Numbered from the stretch's first letter, positions 27,467 to 37,339 are shown. The stretch is DNA of 64,000 bases from Aestuariivivens marinum (GCF_022662175.1 NZ_JAKMCR010000001.1:682001-746000), one strand, 5' to 3'. Numbers and translations are program-made. The notes: generated by a model not told the origin, from the letters alone.

Positions 27467-28963
27467 ATGAAACGAACCAAAAATTACATATTACTAATTA
27501 CACTACTTACAATGTTTAGTTGTTCCAAAAACATAAAACCATTAATGGTTGAGGTTTACGAAACCTCAGCAAGCGGGAACCGTTTAAAACAATTAACCGA
27601 GTTTGTTATAAAAGATAAAGACAAAGGGAAAATCAAATTATTTCCGGATACCACGTTTCAAACCATAAGCGGGTTTGGAGGGGCCTTTACCGAATCTTCT
27701 GCATATTTGTTAAATCAATTAAGCAGGAAAAACAGAAGTAAAATACTTCAAGCCTATTTTGGTAATGATGGTGCACATTACTCACTTACAAGAACCCACA
27801 TGAATTCTTGTGATTTCTCTCTAAACAATTATTCCTATGCTTCTGTTGAGGGCGATGTTAACCTAGAACATTTCTCTATTGAAGAAGATAGAAATGATCT
27901 AATACCCATGATTAAAGACGCCATGGCTATTTCGCAAGAGGGATTTAAAATTATAGCGTCACCATGGACGGCCTCGCCTTGGATGAAAGATAATAAGCAT
28001 TGGGTTGGAGGGAAGTTGCTCTCAGAATACTACCCTACTTGGGCCTTATTTTTTTCAAAATACATCGAGACATATAAAAAAGAAGGTATTGATATATGGG
28101 GTTTTACTGTGGAGAATGAACCACACGGGAATGGTAATAACTGGGAAAGCATGCTGTTTAGCCCGCAAGAGATGACCGACTTTGTACAAAATCATTTAGG
28201 GCCTAAGTTGGAAGCAGATGGATATGGTGATAAAATCATACTAGGCTATGATCAAAATAGAGCTGGGCTAAAGGAATGGGTAGATGTAATGTATAAAGAT
28301 GAAGCATCATCAAAATATTATGATGGTACAGCGATACACTGGTACGAAAGCACTTTCGATTATTTTCCAGAAGCTTTACAATATGCACATAGCAAGGCAC
28401 CAAATAAATACTTAATCCAAACAGAAGCATGCGTAGATGCCGAGGTGCCTAAATGGCAAGATGACGCTTGGTACTGGAGTGAAGAAGCTACAGATTGGGG
28501 GTGGGATTGGGCAGCAGAAGACCAAAAGTATTTGCATCCAAAATATGTACCTGTATTTCGATATGCCAAGGACATAATTGGTTGTTTAAATAATTGGGTT
28601 GACGGCTGGATAGATTGGAACATGGTTTTAGACAGAGAAGGCGGACCCAATTGGAAAGAAAACTGGTGTGTGGCACCAGTAATTGTCGACCCTGAACGAG
28701 ATGAAGTTTACTTCACCCCTATTTACCATACCATGGTCCACTTTAGCAAATATATAAGACCCGAATCTAAAATAATCGCAGTTGAAAATTTAGAAAATGA
28801 TTTAATGGTTACTGCAGCTAAGAACCCAGATGGTTCTATAGCGGTTGTAGTTTTCAACCAAGAACCGGTAAGCAAGGTCTTTTCACTTGAATTAAACGGT
28901 TTAACAAAGGATATCATAATAAGTGAAAAAGCAATTCAAACGATTGTTATTCCAAAAACTTAA
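27467..28963 (+). CDS. GH30 beta-glucosidase/beta-1,6-glucanase lipoprotein
   Basis: 498-aa glycoside hydrolase family 30 enzyme with a lipobox (TMFSC, Cys19). The TIM barrel carries the acid/base in GFTVENEPHG (Glu218) and the nucleophile in LIQTEACVD (Glu320); ISGFGGAFTESSA at the start is a GH30 hallmark. The C-terminal beta-sandwich closes the protein. In characterised marine laminarin loci GH30 enzymes remove or cut the beta-1,6-linked glucose branches; that role fits here, but subfamily (GH30_1 or GH30_3) was not established. The next gene starts 6 bases after its stop. Confidence 0.9.
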   Translation: MKRTKNYILLITLLTMFSCSKNIKPLMVEVYETSASGNRLKQLTEFVIKDKDKGKIKLFPDTTFQTISGFGGAFTESSAYLLNQLSRKNRSKILQAYFGNDGAHYSLTRTHMNSCDFSLNNYSYASVEGDVNLEHFSIEEDRNDLIPMIKDAMAISQEGFKIIASPWTASPWMKDNKHWVGGKLLSEYYPTWALFFSKYIETYKKEGIDIWGFTVENEPHGNGNNWESMLFSPQEMTDFVQNHLGPKLEADGYGDKIILGYDQNRAGLKEWVDVMYKDEASSKYYDGTAIHWYESTFDYFPEALQYAHSKAPNKYLIQTEACVDAEVPKWQDDAWYWSEEATDWGWDWAAEDQKYLHPKYVPVFRYAKDIIGCLNNWVDGWIDWNMVLDREGGPNWKENWCVAPVIVDPERDEVYFTPIYHTMVHFSKYIRPESKIIAVENLENDLMVTAAKNPDGSIAVVVFNQEPVSKVFSLELNGLTKDIIISEKAIQTIVIPKT

Positions 28964-28969
28964 TAACCA

Positions 28970-31900
28970 ATGGATCAAGCAGTTCATTTAAAAAATAATA
29001 GTAACATAGACAAAGCAAATAAAGTTAAAGGCGAGTTTGTCAATTTTGATAATGAAAGTTATTACAAAATAGCCAACAGCGATGCCATGCGGCCTTTTTT
29101 TATGAGTATTGTTAGTGACTCCAACCATTGGATGTTTATCTCTAGTAATGGGGGATTGACAGCTGGACGACAAAACGCAGAATATGCCTTATTTCCTTAT
29201 TATACTGATGATAAAATAACCGAATCGGCAGATATTACTGGAAGCAAAACGATTTATCAAATTAATATAGATGGAAAAATTCATATCTGGGAGCCATTTT
29301 CAGAACGTCAAATGGGAGTTTACAATATCCGTAGAAACCTTTATAAAAATGTTTATGGGAACAAAGTTGTTTTTGAAGAAATAAATGAAGATTTAGAGCT
29401 TACATTCTATTACCAGTGGAATTCCAGCGATAAATTTGGATTTATAAAAAAATCAACCTTAATCAATAACACTAATGAACAAAAGTCAGTTAAGGTGTTA
29501 GATGGTCTGCAGAATATTATGCCAGCAAGTGTTGGCTCCGAACTTCAAAATAGTCGTAGTAATTTAGTCGACGCTTATAAACGAAGTGAATTAAACAAAG
29601 ACTCTGGACTGGGGATATATGCGCTTAGTGCTGTAATCGTGGACAAGGCGGAACCTAGTGAAGCCTTAAAGGCCAATATAGTTTGGTCTGTTGGAGTGGA
29701 GCAACCCACTTACCTCCTATCGTCATTGCAGTTGAACAATTTCAGAAAGGGATTGGCCATTGAGCAAGAAGAAGATATTAAAGCTGAAAAAGGCGCTTAT
29801 TTTATGGTTTCTGATATTGTTTTGAAGCCAAATAATGAACACAATTGGATGTTTGTAGCCGATGTTAATCAATCGATTTCAAGCATTGTTAAGATTTCAG
29901 AAATAATTAAGAGCACCAATAACCTTTCAGAAATCATTCAAAAGGATATTGATAACGGAACTCAAAACCTTATAAAACTAACTGGAGAAGCAGATGGTTT
30001 GCAACTAACCGCAGATCCATTGACCAACACGAGGCATTTTGCCAATACGCTATTCAATATTATGCGTGGTGGTATTTTTGACGACCATTACAATATAGAA
30101 AAAGAAGATTTTACAAAATACATCAAAAAGGCAAACAAAACGGTTTTCAATAGCAAGAGAGACTTAATTAAAGACCTCTCAGATGTATTCACTTATGCCT
30201 ATTTAAAGCACATAGCTGTAGTAGATTCGGATCAAGACTTTAAAAGACTTTGTTTTGAATATTTACCATTAAAGTTTAGCCGAAGACATGGAGACCCTAG
30301 TAGGCCGTGGAATAAGTTTTCCATAAACACTAGAAATGAAATTGACGGCTCCAAAATATTAGATTACCAAGGAAATTGGCGCGATATATTTCAAAATTGG
30401 GAAGCATTGGCACAGGCCTACCCTGAATTTATTGAGGGCATGATTCATAAATTTTTAAACGCCTCTACTTTTGACGGTTATAATCCCTATCGTGTAACTA
30501 AAGACGGGTTTGATTGGGAAGTTATAGAAGAGCATGATCCTTGGTCGTATATTGGGTATTGGGGTGATCATCAAATTATTTATTTGTTGAAGTTCCTAGA
30601 ATTTATCGAAGACCACTACCCTAGCCGATTGGAAAAGCTATTTAATGAAAATGTATTTGTTTATGCCAATGTACCGTATAAAATAAAGTCCTATAAAGAC
30701 ATTTTAAACAATCCGAAAGACACTATCGATTTCGACTATAAATTAGATGCTAAAATTAACCAATTAAGAAACGATATTGGTGCAGATGGTGCTTTATTGA
30801 GAAATCAAAATGATTCTATCTATAAAGTCAACTTTATTGAAAAAATACTGGCTACAGTATTGGCAAAATTATCCAATTTTATCCCAGAGGGTGGTATTTG
30901 GTTAAACACGCAACGACCAGAATGGAATGACGCCAATAATGCTTTGGTGGGTAATGGTGTTTCCATGGTAACACTGTATTACTTAAACAGATTCTTTAAT
31001 TTCTTTGAAACCATTATTGAAAAGTCAGATTTTGGCTTTGTTGAACTTTCGGTAGAATTACAAGCGTTTTTTAAAGAGGTTCTTTCCACCTTACATAATA
31101 ACAAGTCTATCTTAAACGCAAAGGTATCTGATAGCGATAGAAAGACTGTTATGGATGGTTTAGGATTGGCTGGAAGCAAATATCGATCTGTAATCTATAA
31201 AGAGACCTTTAAAGGACAAAAGCAAGCGGTTTCAAAAGCAGAAATCCTTGATTTTATAAAGACCACAAAAACCTATTTACAGCACACCATTAATGCCAAT
31301 AAGCGGGCGGACAATATGTATCATGCCTATAATTTAATGACTGTTAGTAATAACGAGGAAGTGTCTATTTCTTATCTATCAGAAATGCTGGAAGGTCAAG
31401 TAGCCGTGTTGAGTTCTGGTCACCTTACCCCTACTGAAGCACTTGCATTATTGGACGGATTAAAAAATAGTGCGCTATTTAGGGAAGATCAGTATAGCTA
31501 TATTCTGTACCCAAACAAACAGCTGCCTGGATTTAACCAAAAGAATAATATTCCAGAATCAAAAGTAGAGCAATCCAAATTATTAAAACTGTTAATTAAC
31601 GGTAAAAATGCCGAAATCATAGAAAAAGATGTTTTAGGGGACTATCATTTCAATGGCAATTTTAATAATGCCAATAGTTTAGTAGACGCATTATCTAGTT
31701 TACCTGAGGACTATAAGGAGCTGGTTGAGGAAGAAAAAGATTTGTTATTGAGCATATTTGAAGATGTTTTCAATCACAAATCTTTTACAGGACGTTCAGG
31801 TACGTTCTTTGGCTACGAAGGTTTGGGATCTATCTATTGGCACATGGTATCGAAATTATCATTAGCGGTTCAGGAAAACTGTGTGTTGGCAATGGCAAAT

Positions 31901-32425
31901 AATGAGAGTGATGATGTTATAGGCGGATTGTTAGACCATTACTACGAAATTATTGCGGGTATAGGAGTGCATAAGTCACCAGAGCTTTATGGCGCTTTTC
32001 CAACCGATCCCTATTCCCATACACCAGCAACAAAAGGCGCACAACAACCGGGCATGACTGGACAAGTAAAAGAAGATGTATTGACTAGATTTGGAGAATT
32101 GGGCGTATTTGTAAAAGAGGGACAGATTGTATTTAATCCGAAGCTTTTACAGGCTAAAGAATTTTTAAACACTTCAAAAACATTCCGTTATACAACTATT
32201 AAAGGAAAACAAAATGAATTGGAACTGAATAAAGGTGAGTTATGTTTTACCTATTGTCAAGTGCCAATTATCTATAAACAATCAGAAAAGGAGGAAATAT
32301 CGGTTGAGTTTAACAACGGAACAACAACCAAGCTTAACTATTTAAGCCTAGATAAAGAAATAAGCAAACAAGTTTTTGAAAGAATAGGAGGTATTAATCG
32401 AATAATGGTTTCGATTAAAAAATAG
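28970..32425 (+). CDS. cytosolic beta-glucan/oligosaccharide phosphorylase (GH94/GH149/GH161 class)
   Basis: 1151-aa protein without a signal peptide. The N-terminal beta-sandwich (about 20-330; GGLTAGRQNAEYALFPY and EPFSERQMGVYNIRRN) and the (alpha/alpha)6 barrel with RPEWNDANNALVGNG (Asp654 as likely general acid) match the inverting phosphorylases of GH94 and its relatives. The length is well above GH94 cellobiose phosphorylases (about 800 aa) and close to GH149/GH161 beta-1,3-oligoglucan phosphorylases, so I favour GH149; this is inference from length and context. It would release glucose 1-phosphate from beta-1,3-gluco-oligosaccharides in the cytosol, saving ATP. It lies 4 bases ahead of the GH17 gene, inside the operon. 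Confidence 0.78.
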   Translation: MDQAVHLKNNSNIDKANKVKGEFVNFDNESYYKIANSDAMRPFFMSIVSDSNHWMFISSNGGLTAGRQNAEYALFPYYTDDKITESADITGSKTIYQINIDGKIHIWEPFSERQMGVYNIRRNLYKNVYGNKVVFEEINEDLELTFYYQWNSSDKFGFIKKSTLINNTNEQKSVKVLDGLQNIMPASVGSELQNSRSNLVDAYKRSELNKDSGLGIYALSAVIVDKAEPSEALKANIVWSVGVEQPTYLLSSLQLNNFRKGLAIEQEEDIKAEKGAYFMVSDIVLKPNNEHNWMFVADVNQSISSIVKISEIIKSTNNLSEIIQKDIDNGTQNLIKLTGEADGLQLTADPLTNTRHFANTLFNIMRGGIFDDHYNIEKEDFTKYIKKANKTVFNSKRDLIKDLSDVFTYAYLKHIAVVDSDQDFKRLCFEYLPLKFSRRHGDPSRPWNKFSINTRNEIDGSKILDYQGNWRDIFQNWEALAQAYPEFIEGMIHKFLNASTFDGYNPYRVTKDGFDWEVIEEHDPWSYIGYWGDHQIIYLLKFLEFIEDHYPSRLEKLFNENVFVYANVPYKIKSYKDILNNPKDTIDFDYKLDAKINQLRNDIGADGALLRNQNDSIYKVNFIEKILATVLAKLSNFIPEGGIWLNTQRPEWNDANNALVGNGVSMVTLYYLNRFFNFFETIIEKSDFGFVELSVELQAFFKEVLSTLHNNKSILNAKVSDSDRKTVMDGLGLAGSKYRSVIYKETFKGQKQAVSKAEILDFIKTTKTYLQHTINANKRADNMYHAYNLMTVSNNEEVSISYLSEMLEGQVAVLSSGHLTPTEALALLDGLKNSALFREDQYSYILYPNKQLPGFNQKNNIPESKVEQSKLLKLLINGKNAEIIEKDVLGDYHFNGNFNNANSLVDALSSLPEDYKELVEEEKDLLLSIFEDVFNHKSFTGRSGTFFGYEGLGSIYWHMVSKLSLAVQENCVLAMANNESDDVIGGLLDHYYEIIAGIGVHKSPELYGAFPTDPYSHTPATKGAQQPGMTGQVKEDVLTRFGELGVFVKEGQIVFNPKLLQAKEFLNTSKTFRYTTIKGKQNELELNKGELCFTYCQVPIIYKQSEKEEISVEFNNGTTTKLNYLSLDKEISKQVFERIGGINRIMVSIKK

Positions 32426-32429
32426 ATAC

Positions 32430-33704
32430 ATGTTAATTATAAAGCGGGTAATAGCAGTTTTAATTTTTATTTCATTTATGGGATGTCAATTTAGCACAAA
32501 GGGAACTATGGAAAAAACAGCAGCAGATATTTTGGGCAACCCAGACTATTTGGCCATATCCTATGGTGGCTATCGCTATAACACGCGAGACATTCAACCA
32601 ACTCTAGAAGAGTTAAAAGAGGATTTGAAGATTTTGGCGGCAATGAACATTAAAGTGTTACGAACCTATAATCTGCAATTTCCACACGCATCCAATGTTT
32701 TACAAGCCATAAGGGAGCTAAAAAATGAAGACCCTGATTTTGAAATGTATGTCATGTTGGGTGCTTGGATGGACTGTGAACATGCTTGGACAGAGCATCC
32801 TAATCATAATGCCGAGGATTTAGAAAATAATACTTCAGAAATAAACAAAGCTGTTTCTCTTGCTAAAATATATCCGGACATAGTTAAAATAATAGCCGTG
32901 GGTAACGAAGCTATGGTAAAGTGGGCATGGAGTTATTATGTACAGCCGGGTATTATTTTAAAGTGGGTGAATTATTTACAAAATCTCAAAAATAAAGGAG
33001 AGTTACCTAAAGACCTATGGATAACAAGCTCTGATAATTTCGCCTCTTGGGGGGGCGGTAGTGAAGATTATCATGTAGACGATCTAAACAGCTTAATTAA
33101 GGCCGTAGATTTTATTTCTATGCATACCTATCCCATGCATGATACACATTATAACCCTGTGTTTTGGAACCTTTCTGAAGATAAAAAAAAGAATACAAAA
33201 TTAGAACAAATTGATGCTTTGATACTTAAAGCCAAAAAGTATGCAGTATCACAATACGATAGTGTAGCAAATTACATGAAAAGTCTTGGTGTTACTAAGC
33301 CCATCCACATTGGAGAAACTGGTTGGGCGAGTGTGTCTGCTGAGCAATACGGAAACGAAGGTTCAAGAGCTACGGACGAATACAAACAAGGCTTGTATTA
33401 CCAACACATGCGTGACTGGACCAATTCATTTGGCATGTCTTGCTTCTATTTTGAGGCGTTTGATGAACCCTGGAAAGATGTATTAAAACCTGAAGGATCC
33501 GAAAATCATTTTGGCCTGTTTACTATTGAAGGCAAGGCTAAGTACGCACTTTGGGATTTGGTAGACCAATCTGTATTTAAAGGATTAACACGGCACGGTA
33601 ACCCTATTAAAAAAACGTTTAACGGCAATAAGGATAGTTTACTAAAACAGGTATTGCTGCCTAAAATAGAACCCAAATTGAACAACAAAATCAATAGCAG
33701 ATGA
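32430..33704 (+). CDS. GH17 beta-1,3-glucanase lipoprotein
   Basis: 424-aa glycoside hydrolase family 17 protein. Lipobox SFMGC (Cys19) places it in the envelope. The TIM barrel shows AISYGGYR at strand 1, the acid/base in IIAVGNEAM (Glu160) and the nucleophile in HIGETGWAS (Glu296), and FYFEAFDEPWK near the end. Expected to hydrolyse beta-1,3-glucan or its oligomers in the periplasm or on the surface. The stop codon overlaps the start of the next gene (ATGA, 33701-33704), indicating translational coupling. Confidence 0.88.
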   Translation: MLIIKRVIAVLIFISFMGCQFSTKGTMEKTAADILGNPDYLAISYGGYRYNTRDIQPTLEELKEDLKILAAMNIKVLRTYNLQFPHASNVLQAIRELKNEDPDFEMYVMLGAWMDCEHAWTEHPNHNAEDLENNTSEINKAVSLAKIYPDIVKIIAVGNEAMVKWAWSYYVQPGIILKWVNYLQNLKNKGELPKDLWITSSDNFASWGGGSEDYHVDDLNSLIKAVDFISMHTYPMHDTHYNPVFWNLSEDKKKNTKLEQIDALILKAKKYAVSQYDSVANYMKSLGVTKPIHIGETGWASVSAEQYGNEGSRATDEYKQGLYYQHMRDWTNSFGMSCFYFEAFDEPWKDVLKPEGSENHFGLFTIEGKAKYALWDLVDQSVFKGLTRHGNPIKKTFNGNKDSLLKQVLLPKIEPKLNNKINSR

Positions 33705-34705
33705 GGTTGATTATCGTTATAGCAATAGTGTTAGGATTGGGTTATTCTTGTAAGAATGACTCTAGCGAATCTGTGGTTTCCGTTAATGGCAGACAACTAT
33801 TGGTAAACAATAAACCCTATTTAATAAAAGGCATTTGCTATCATCCAGTACCTAAGGGAAGCGACCAAAGGAGCTTTAATTCCTTAACCCAAGACCTAGC
33901 ATTAATGAAGGAAGCAGGGATTAACACGATTAGGGTGTACGCGCCTATTGATGACAAAGCGGTTTTGGATGAAATCTATGCTACTGGGTTAAAAGTTATT
34001 ATTGGTTTTGGTTATAATCAAAACGGAAAATTTGACATCCTTTCAGGAACATTTATTGACTATGTAAACCGTTACAAAGGCCACAAGGCCATTTTAATGT
34101 GGGAATTGGGTAATGAATATAATTATCATCCAGAATGGTTTAATGACGATATAAAGAATTGGTATAAAGCCCTAAATGATGCGGCAGATGTAATTCATCA
34201 ACATGATGATTCACATCCTGTAACAACAGCTCATGGTGATTTACCCGATGAAACTGCTTTAGCCATGTGTTCAGGTGTAGACGTCTGGGGTATGAATGTA
34301 TACCGATGGGATAACCCAGAAACTATTTTTCCAGAATGGGAAACCGTTAGTGAAAAACCTATGTATCTATCAGAAGCTGGAGCCGATAGTTATATGACAA
34401 TTGAAAAAGAAGGATATGGTCAAGGCGTTAATCAGGAAGCCCAAGCCCAAGCAAATGCTAGTATTTTAGAAGATGTATTTAATAACACCAATATATGCTC
34501 TGGTGTTACCCTCTTTTCATTTACTGATGGATGGTGGAAAGCAGGGAACTTAGATATTCAAGATCCTGGAGGATGGGCGCCTAATAGCAGTGGAGTACCT
34601 TACGATGGGTCTCCTAACGAAGAATACTGGGGCATAGTAGATATCAACAGAAACAAAAAGCAGACATTTCATGTTGTGAAAAGAGCTTATAATGGATTAA
34701 AATAA
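33701..34705 (+). CDS. clan GH-A glycoside hydrolase lipoprotein (GH2-TIM/GH5-like, family unassigned)
   Basis: 334-aa lipoprotein (lipobox LGLGYSC, Cys17) with a TIM barrel. Motifs are LIKGICYHPVP at the start (typical of GH2/GH5-type barrels), INTIRVYAPID, the acid/base in MWELGNEYN (Glu139), GMNVYRW, and the nucleophile in YLSEAGAD (Glu225). It lacks the extra beta-sandwich domains of true GH2 enzymes, so it is a stand-alone barrel. Translationally coupled to the upstream GH17 by a 4-base overlap. Predicted to act on beta-glucan oligosaccharides, exo or transglycosylating activity being possible; specificity cannot be read from sequence. Confidence 0.75.
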   Translation: MRLIIVIAIVLGLGYSCKNDSSESVVSVNGRQLLVNNKPYLIKGICYHPVPKGSDQRSFNSLTQDLALMKEAGINTIRVYAPIDDKAVLDEIYATGLKVIIGFGYNQNGKFDILSGTFIDYVNRYKGHKAILMWELGNEYNYHPEWFNDDIKNWYKALNDAADVIHQHDDSHPVTTAHGDLPDETALAMCSGVDVWGMNVYRWDNPETIFPEWETVSEKPMYLSEAGADSYMTIEKEGYGQGVNQEAQAQANASILEDVFNNTNICSGVTLFSFTDGWWKAGNLDIQDPGGWAPNSSGVPYDGSPNEEYWGIVDINRNKKQTFHVVKRAYNGLK

Positions 34706-34719
34706 AAAAATCAAGACTT

Positions 34720-36282
34720 ATGGCACATTACAAAACAAATGCGAAAGATAAGGTACCTGTAGGGCAAAAAACTGCATTTGGAGCAGGGCATTTTGTTTTG
34801 AATCTGTTACCTGGGGCTCTTAGCTTTTTTATGTTTTTTTTATTGACGGCTTTTGGAATGGAACCTTTGTATGCTGGTATTTTAGGAGCTTTGCCTCGCT
34901 TTTTCGATGCGTTTACAGACCCTATTATGGGTTTTATTTCAGATAACACTAATTCCCGTTGGGGAAGACGAAGACCCTATATATTTATTGGAGCCATTGC
35001 AAGTGGTATTTTGTTTATGGTTTTGTGGCAAATGGATGAGACTAACTCCCAAACCTATAATTTTTGGTATTTCTTAATCTTATCCATCCTTTTTATTATA
35101 GGTAATACCATATATGCAACACCATTGGTCGGCTTGGGGTACGAAATGACTTCGGATTATAACGAGCGAACCAGACTAATGGCCTATGCCAATACTATTG
35201 GCCAAATAGCTTGGATGATTGTGCCTTGGTTTTGGGTCATTATTGCAGACCCCAATCTATTCGATAATCAGGCGGAAGGTGTTAGGGAAATGTCAGTTTA
35301 CGTTGCTCTTGTCTGTGTTGTTTTAGGGGTTCTTCCTGCGTTTTTCTGTAAAGGAATCGATTCATCGGCTATTGAAAACCGAAAAGAAATAACTTTAAAA
35401 ACATTGGGCAAAAACCTAATACAGCTTTTTAAAAGCATTATGGAGGTGGCCAAAAACAAACCTTTTGTCAAGCTTTGTGGCGCAACATTTTTGGTATTCA
35501 ATGGTTTTCAAATGGTAGCCGCTTTTAGCGTATATATCATTGTGTTTTACATGTATAATGGCAGCTACGAAAATGCTGGTACATGGCCTGCATGGTTTTC
35601 TACTATTACAGCCTTAATAACAGCTTTTTTTGTTATACCAATTATATCTAAAATAGCTAGTCTGGTAGGAAAACGTAAGGCATTTATTATAGCTACACTA
35701 ATTTCAATTGTCGGTTATATTATGAAATGGTGGGGCTTTGATGTTGGGCTAAACCAAGAGTTTAACGAAACGGCTTTTGCTCAATCCTTAAACAGGGGTT
35801 TAGGTGGATTTTTTGAAATGATCAATCCTTTTTTGGAAAGTTTAGGGATGACATGGTTTAGTATAGACACAAGTCAAGGTGTGCCTTGGCTTATTTTTGT
35901 ACCTGTTCCATTGATTGCTTTTGGTATGGGAAGTCTTTTTACTTTAATGATGAGTATGACGGCGGATGTTTGTGATTTAGATGAATTAAAAAACGGAATG
36001 CCTCGTAAAGAAGGCACTTTTGGGGCTATTTATTGGTGGATGGTAAAAATTGGGCAGTCTATTGCCTTGTTTTTAGGAGGCTTGGTGTTGCAATTAGTTG
36101 GATTTATTTCAGATGCTCCAGTTCAAACGGCCGAAACTATGCACAGCCTAAGAATAGCGGATATTATTATTCCATCTATAACTGCTGCCTTTGCTATTTG
36201 GGTAATGTGGAGTTATAGTCTTAGTGAAGAACGTGCTAGGGAAATAAAAGCAAAATTAATTGAAAGAAGAGGAGAACTTTAA
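34720..36282 (+). CDS. MFS sugar transporter, GPH (glycoside-pentoside-hexuronide) type
   Basis: 520-aa inner-membrane protein with about 12 helices. The GPH/SLC45 pattern is seen in RFFDAFTDPIMGFISDNT and SRWGRRRPYIFIGAI near the N-terminus and in PLIAFGMGSLFTLMMSMTADVCDLDE later. An unusually long cytosolic or periplasmic insertion lies between about residues 335 and 385 (GLNQEFNETAFAQSLNRG). It starts 14 bases after the GH-A gene and precedes the cytosolic GH17, so it likely carries glucose or short beta-gluco-oligosaccharides across the inner membrane with a cation. Its pairing with a cytosolic phosphorylase supports oligosaccharide import. Confidence 0.88.
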   Translation: MAHYKTNAKDKVPVGQKTAFGAGHFVLNLLPGALSFFMFFLLTAFGMEPLYAGILGALPRFFDAFTDPIMGFISDNTNSRWGRRRPYIFIGAIASGILFMVLWQMDETNSQTYNFWYFLILSILFIIGNTIYATPLVGLGYEMTSDYNERTRLMAYANTIGQIAWMIVPWFWVIIADPNLFDNQAEGVREMSVYVALVCVVLGVLPAFFCKGIDSSAIENRKEITLKTLGKNLIQLFKSIMEVAKNKPFVKLCGATFLVFNGFQMVAAFSVYIIVFYMYNGSYENAGTWPAWFSTITALITAFFVIPIISKIASLVGKRKAFIIATLISIVGYIMKWWGFDVGLNQEFNETAFAQSLNRGLGGFFEMINPFLESLGMTWFSIDTSQGVPWLIFVPVPLIAFGMGSLFTLMMSMTADVCDLDELKNGMPRKEGTFGAIYWWMVKIGQSIALFLGGLVLQLVGFISDAPVQTAETMHSLRIADIIIPSITAAFAIWVMWSYSLSEERAREIKAKLIERRGEL

Positions 36283-36296
36283 AATAGAGAATTAAA

Positions 36297-37235
36297 ATGT
36301 CAATAAGAACAGATAGAATATTAGCGTTATCAGGAGGAAATCTTAATGATAAAACCATAAACGGATTGCAAAACCTGTTTTCCAGAATGTTGAATAGCGG
36401 GATGCATGGACTTTGTTTTAGTCCTTATGAAGAGGGACAGCAGCCAGGTGATCAAATTACCGAAGCGCAAATTAGAAGGAGAATGGCAATCATTAAACCC
36501 TACACGAAGTGGGTGCGTTCATTTTCGTGTACTGAAGGGAATGAGTTGATTCCTGTTATAGCTAAGGAATATGGCATTAAAACACTAGTAGGAGCATGGT
36601 TAGGAAAAGATAAAGAGGTTAACAAGAAGGAAATAGAGGGGCTTGTAAAATTAGCTCAAGATGGGTATGTAGATATTGCTGCCGTTGGTAATGAAGTGAT
36701 GTATAGGGGAGACTTAAATGAAGATGAGCTTTTAAAGTATATGCAGCAAGTAAAAGAGGTAATTCCAAATATACCCATGGGTTATGTAGATGCCTATTAT
36801 GAGTTTTCACATCGCCCTAAGATAACAGAAGCTTGTGATATTGTATTGGCCAATTGCTATCCCTATTGGGAAGGCTGTAGCTTTGAGTATTCGTTAATCT
36901 ACATGAAGAACATGTATCAACAGGCCCAAAAAGCAGCAAACGGTAAAAAAGTTATCATTACAGAAACAGGGTGGCCCAATATTGGAGAAGGACTACATGG
37001 CGCAAAACCTTCTTATGAGAACGCTATTAAATATTTTATCAACGCGCAACAGTGGGCAAAAGAGGAGAGTATTGAGCTATTCTATTTCTCCTCTTTTGAT
37101 GAGTCATGGAAAGTGGGTGCCGAAGGTGATGTGGGGGCCTATTGGGGTATTTGGGACAAGGACGAAAAATTAAAATTTGCTAGTGAAAGCCCTGTGAAGA
37201 CTGGAAAAAGAAAACTATTCTTTAGTAAAAGTTAA
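36297..37235 (+). CDS. cytosolic GH17 beta-1,3-glucanase/transglycosidase
   Basis: 312-aa GH17 protein without any signal peptide or lipobox (MSIRTDRILALSGGN), in contrast with the lipoprotein GH17 of the same operon. The acid/base lies in AVGNEVMY (Glu133) and the nucleophile in IITETGWPNIG (Glu223); FSPYEEGQQPG and FYFSSFDESWK are family motifs. It is the last gene of the PUL run, 14 bases after the transporter. Likely role: trimming or rearranging beta-1,3-gluco-oligosaccharides in the cytosol so that they suit the phosphorylase; hydrolysis versus transglycosylation is unknown. Confidence 0.85.
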   Translation: MSIRTDRILALSGGNLNDKTINGLQNLFSRMLNSGMHGLCFSPYEEGQQPGDQITEAQIRRRMAIIKPYTKWVRSFSCTEGNELIPVIAKEYGIKTLVGAWLGKDKEVNKKEIEGLVKLAQDGYVDIAAVGNEVMYRGDLNEDELLKYMQQVKEVIPNIPMGYVDAYYEFSHRPKITEACDIVLANCYPYWEGCSFEYSLIYMKNMYQQAQKAANGKKVIITETGWPNIGEGLHGAKPSYENAIKYFINAQQWAKEESIELFYFSSFDESWKVGAEGDVGAYWGIWDKDEKLKFASESPVKTGKRKLFFSKS

Positions 37236-37339
37236 ATTTAAACCAGAATATTCAGTAGATATAACACATCTTTAATTTTTGAAATTCCACAAGCTAGTTG
37301 TAAATTATTTCTTTACTTTGTGTTAAGCTTCACAAAGTT

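Noticed and set aside
28236-28676. Several antisense frames inside the GH30 gene
   Set aside because: They overlap each other and a certain gene; composition follows the shadow of the coding strand.
28970-32425. Simple annotation as cellobiose phosphorylase
   Set aside because: The protein is some 350 residues longer than GH94 cellobiose phosphorylases and its locus is for beta-1,3-glucan, so a GH149/GH161-like role is more likely.
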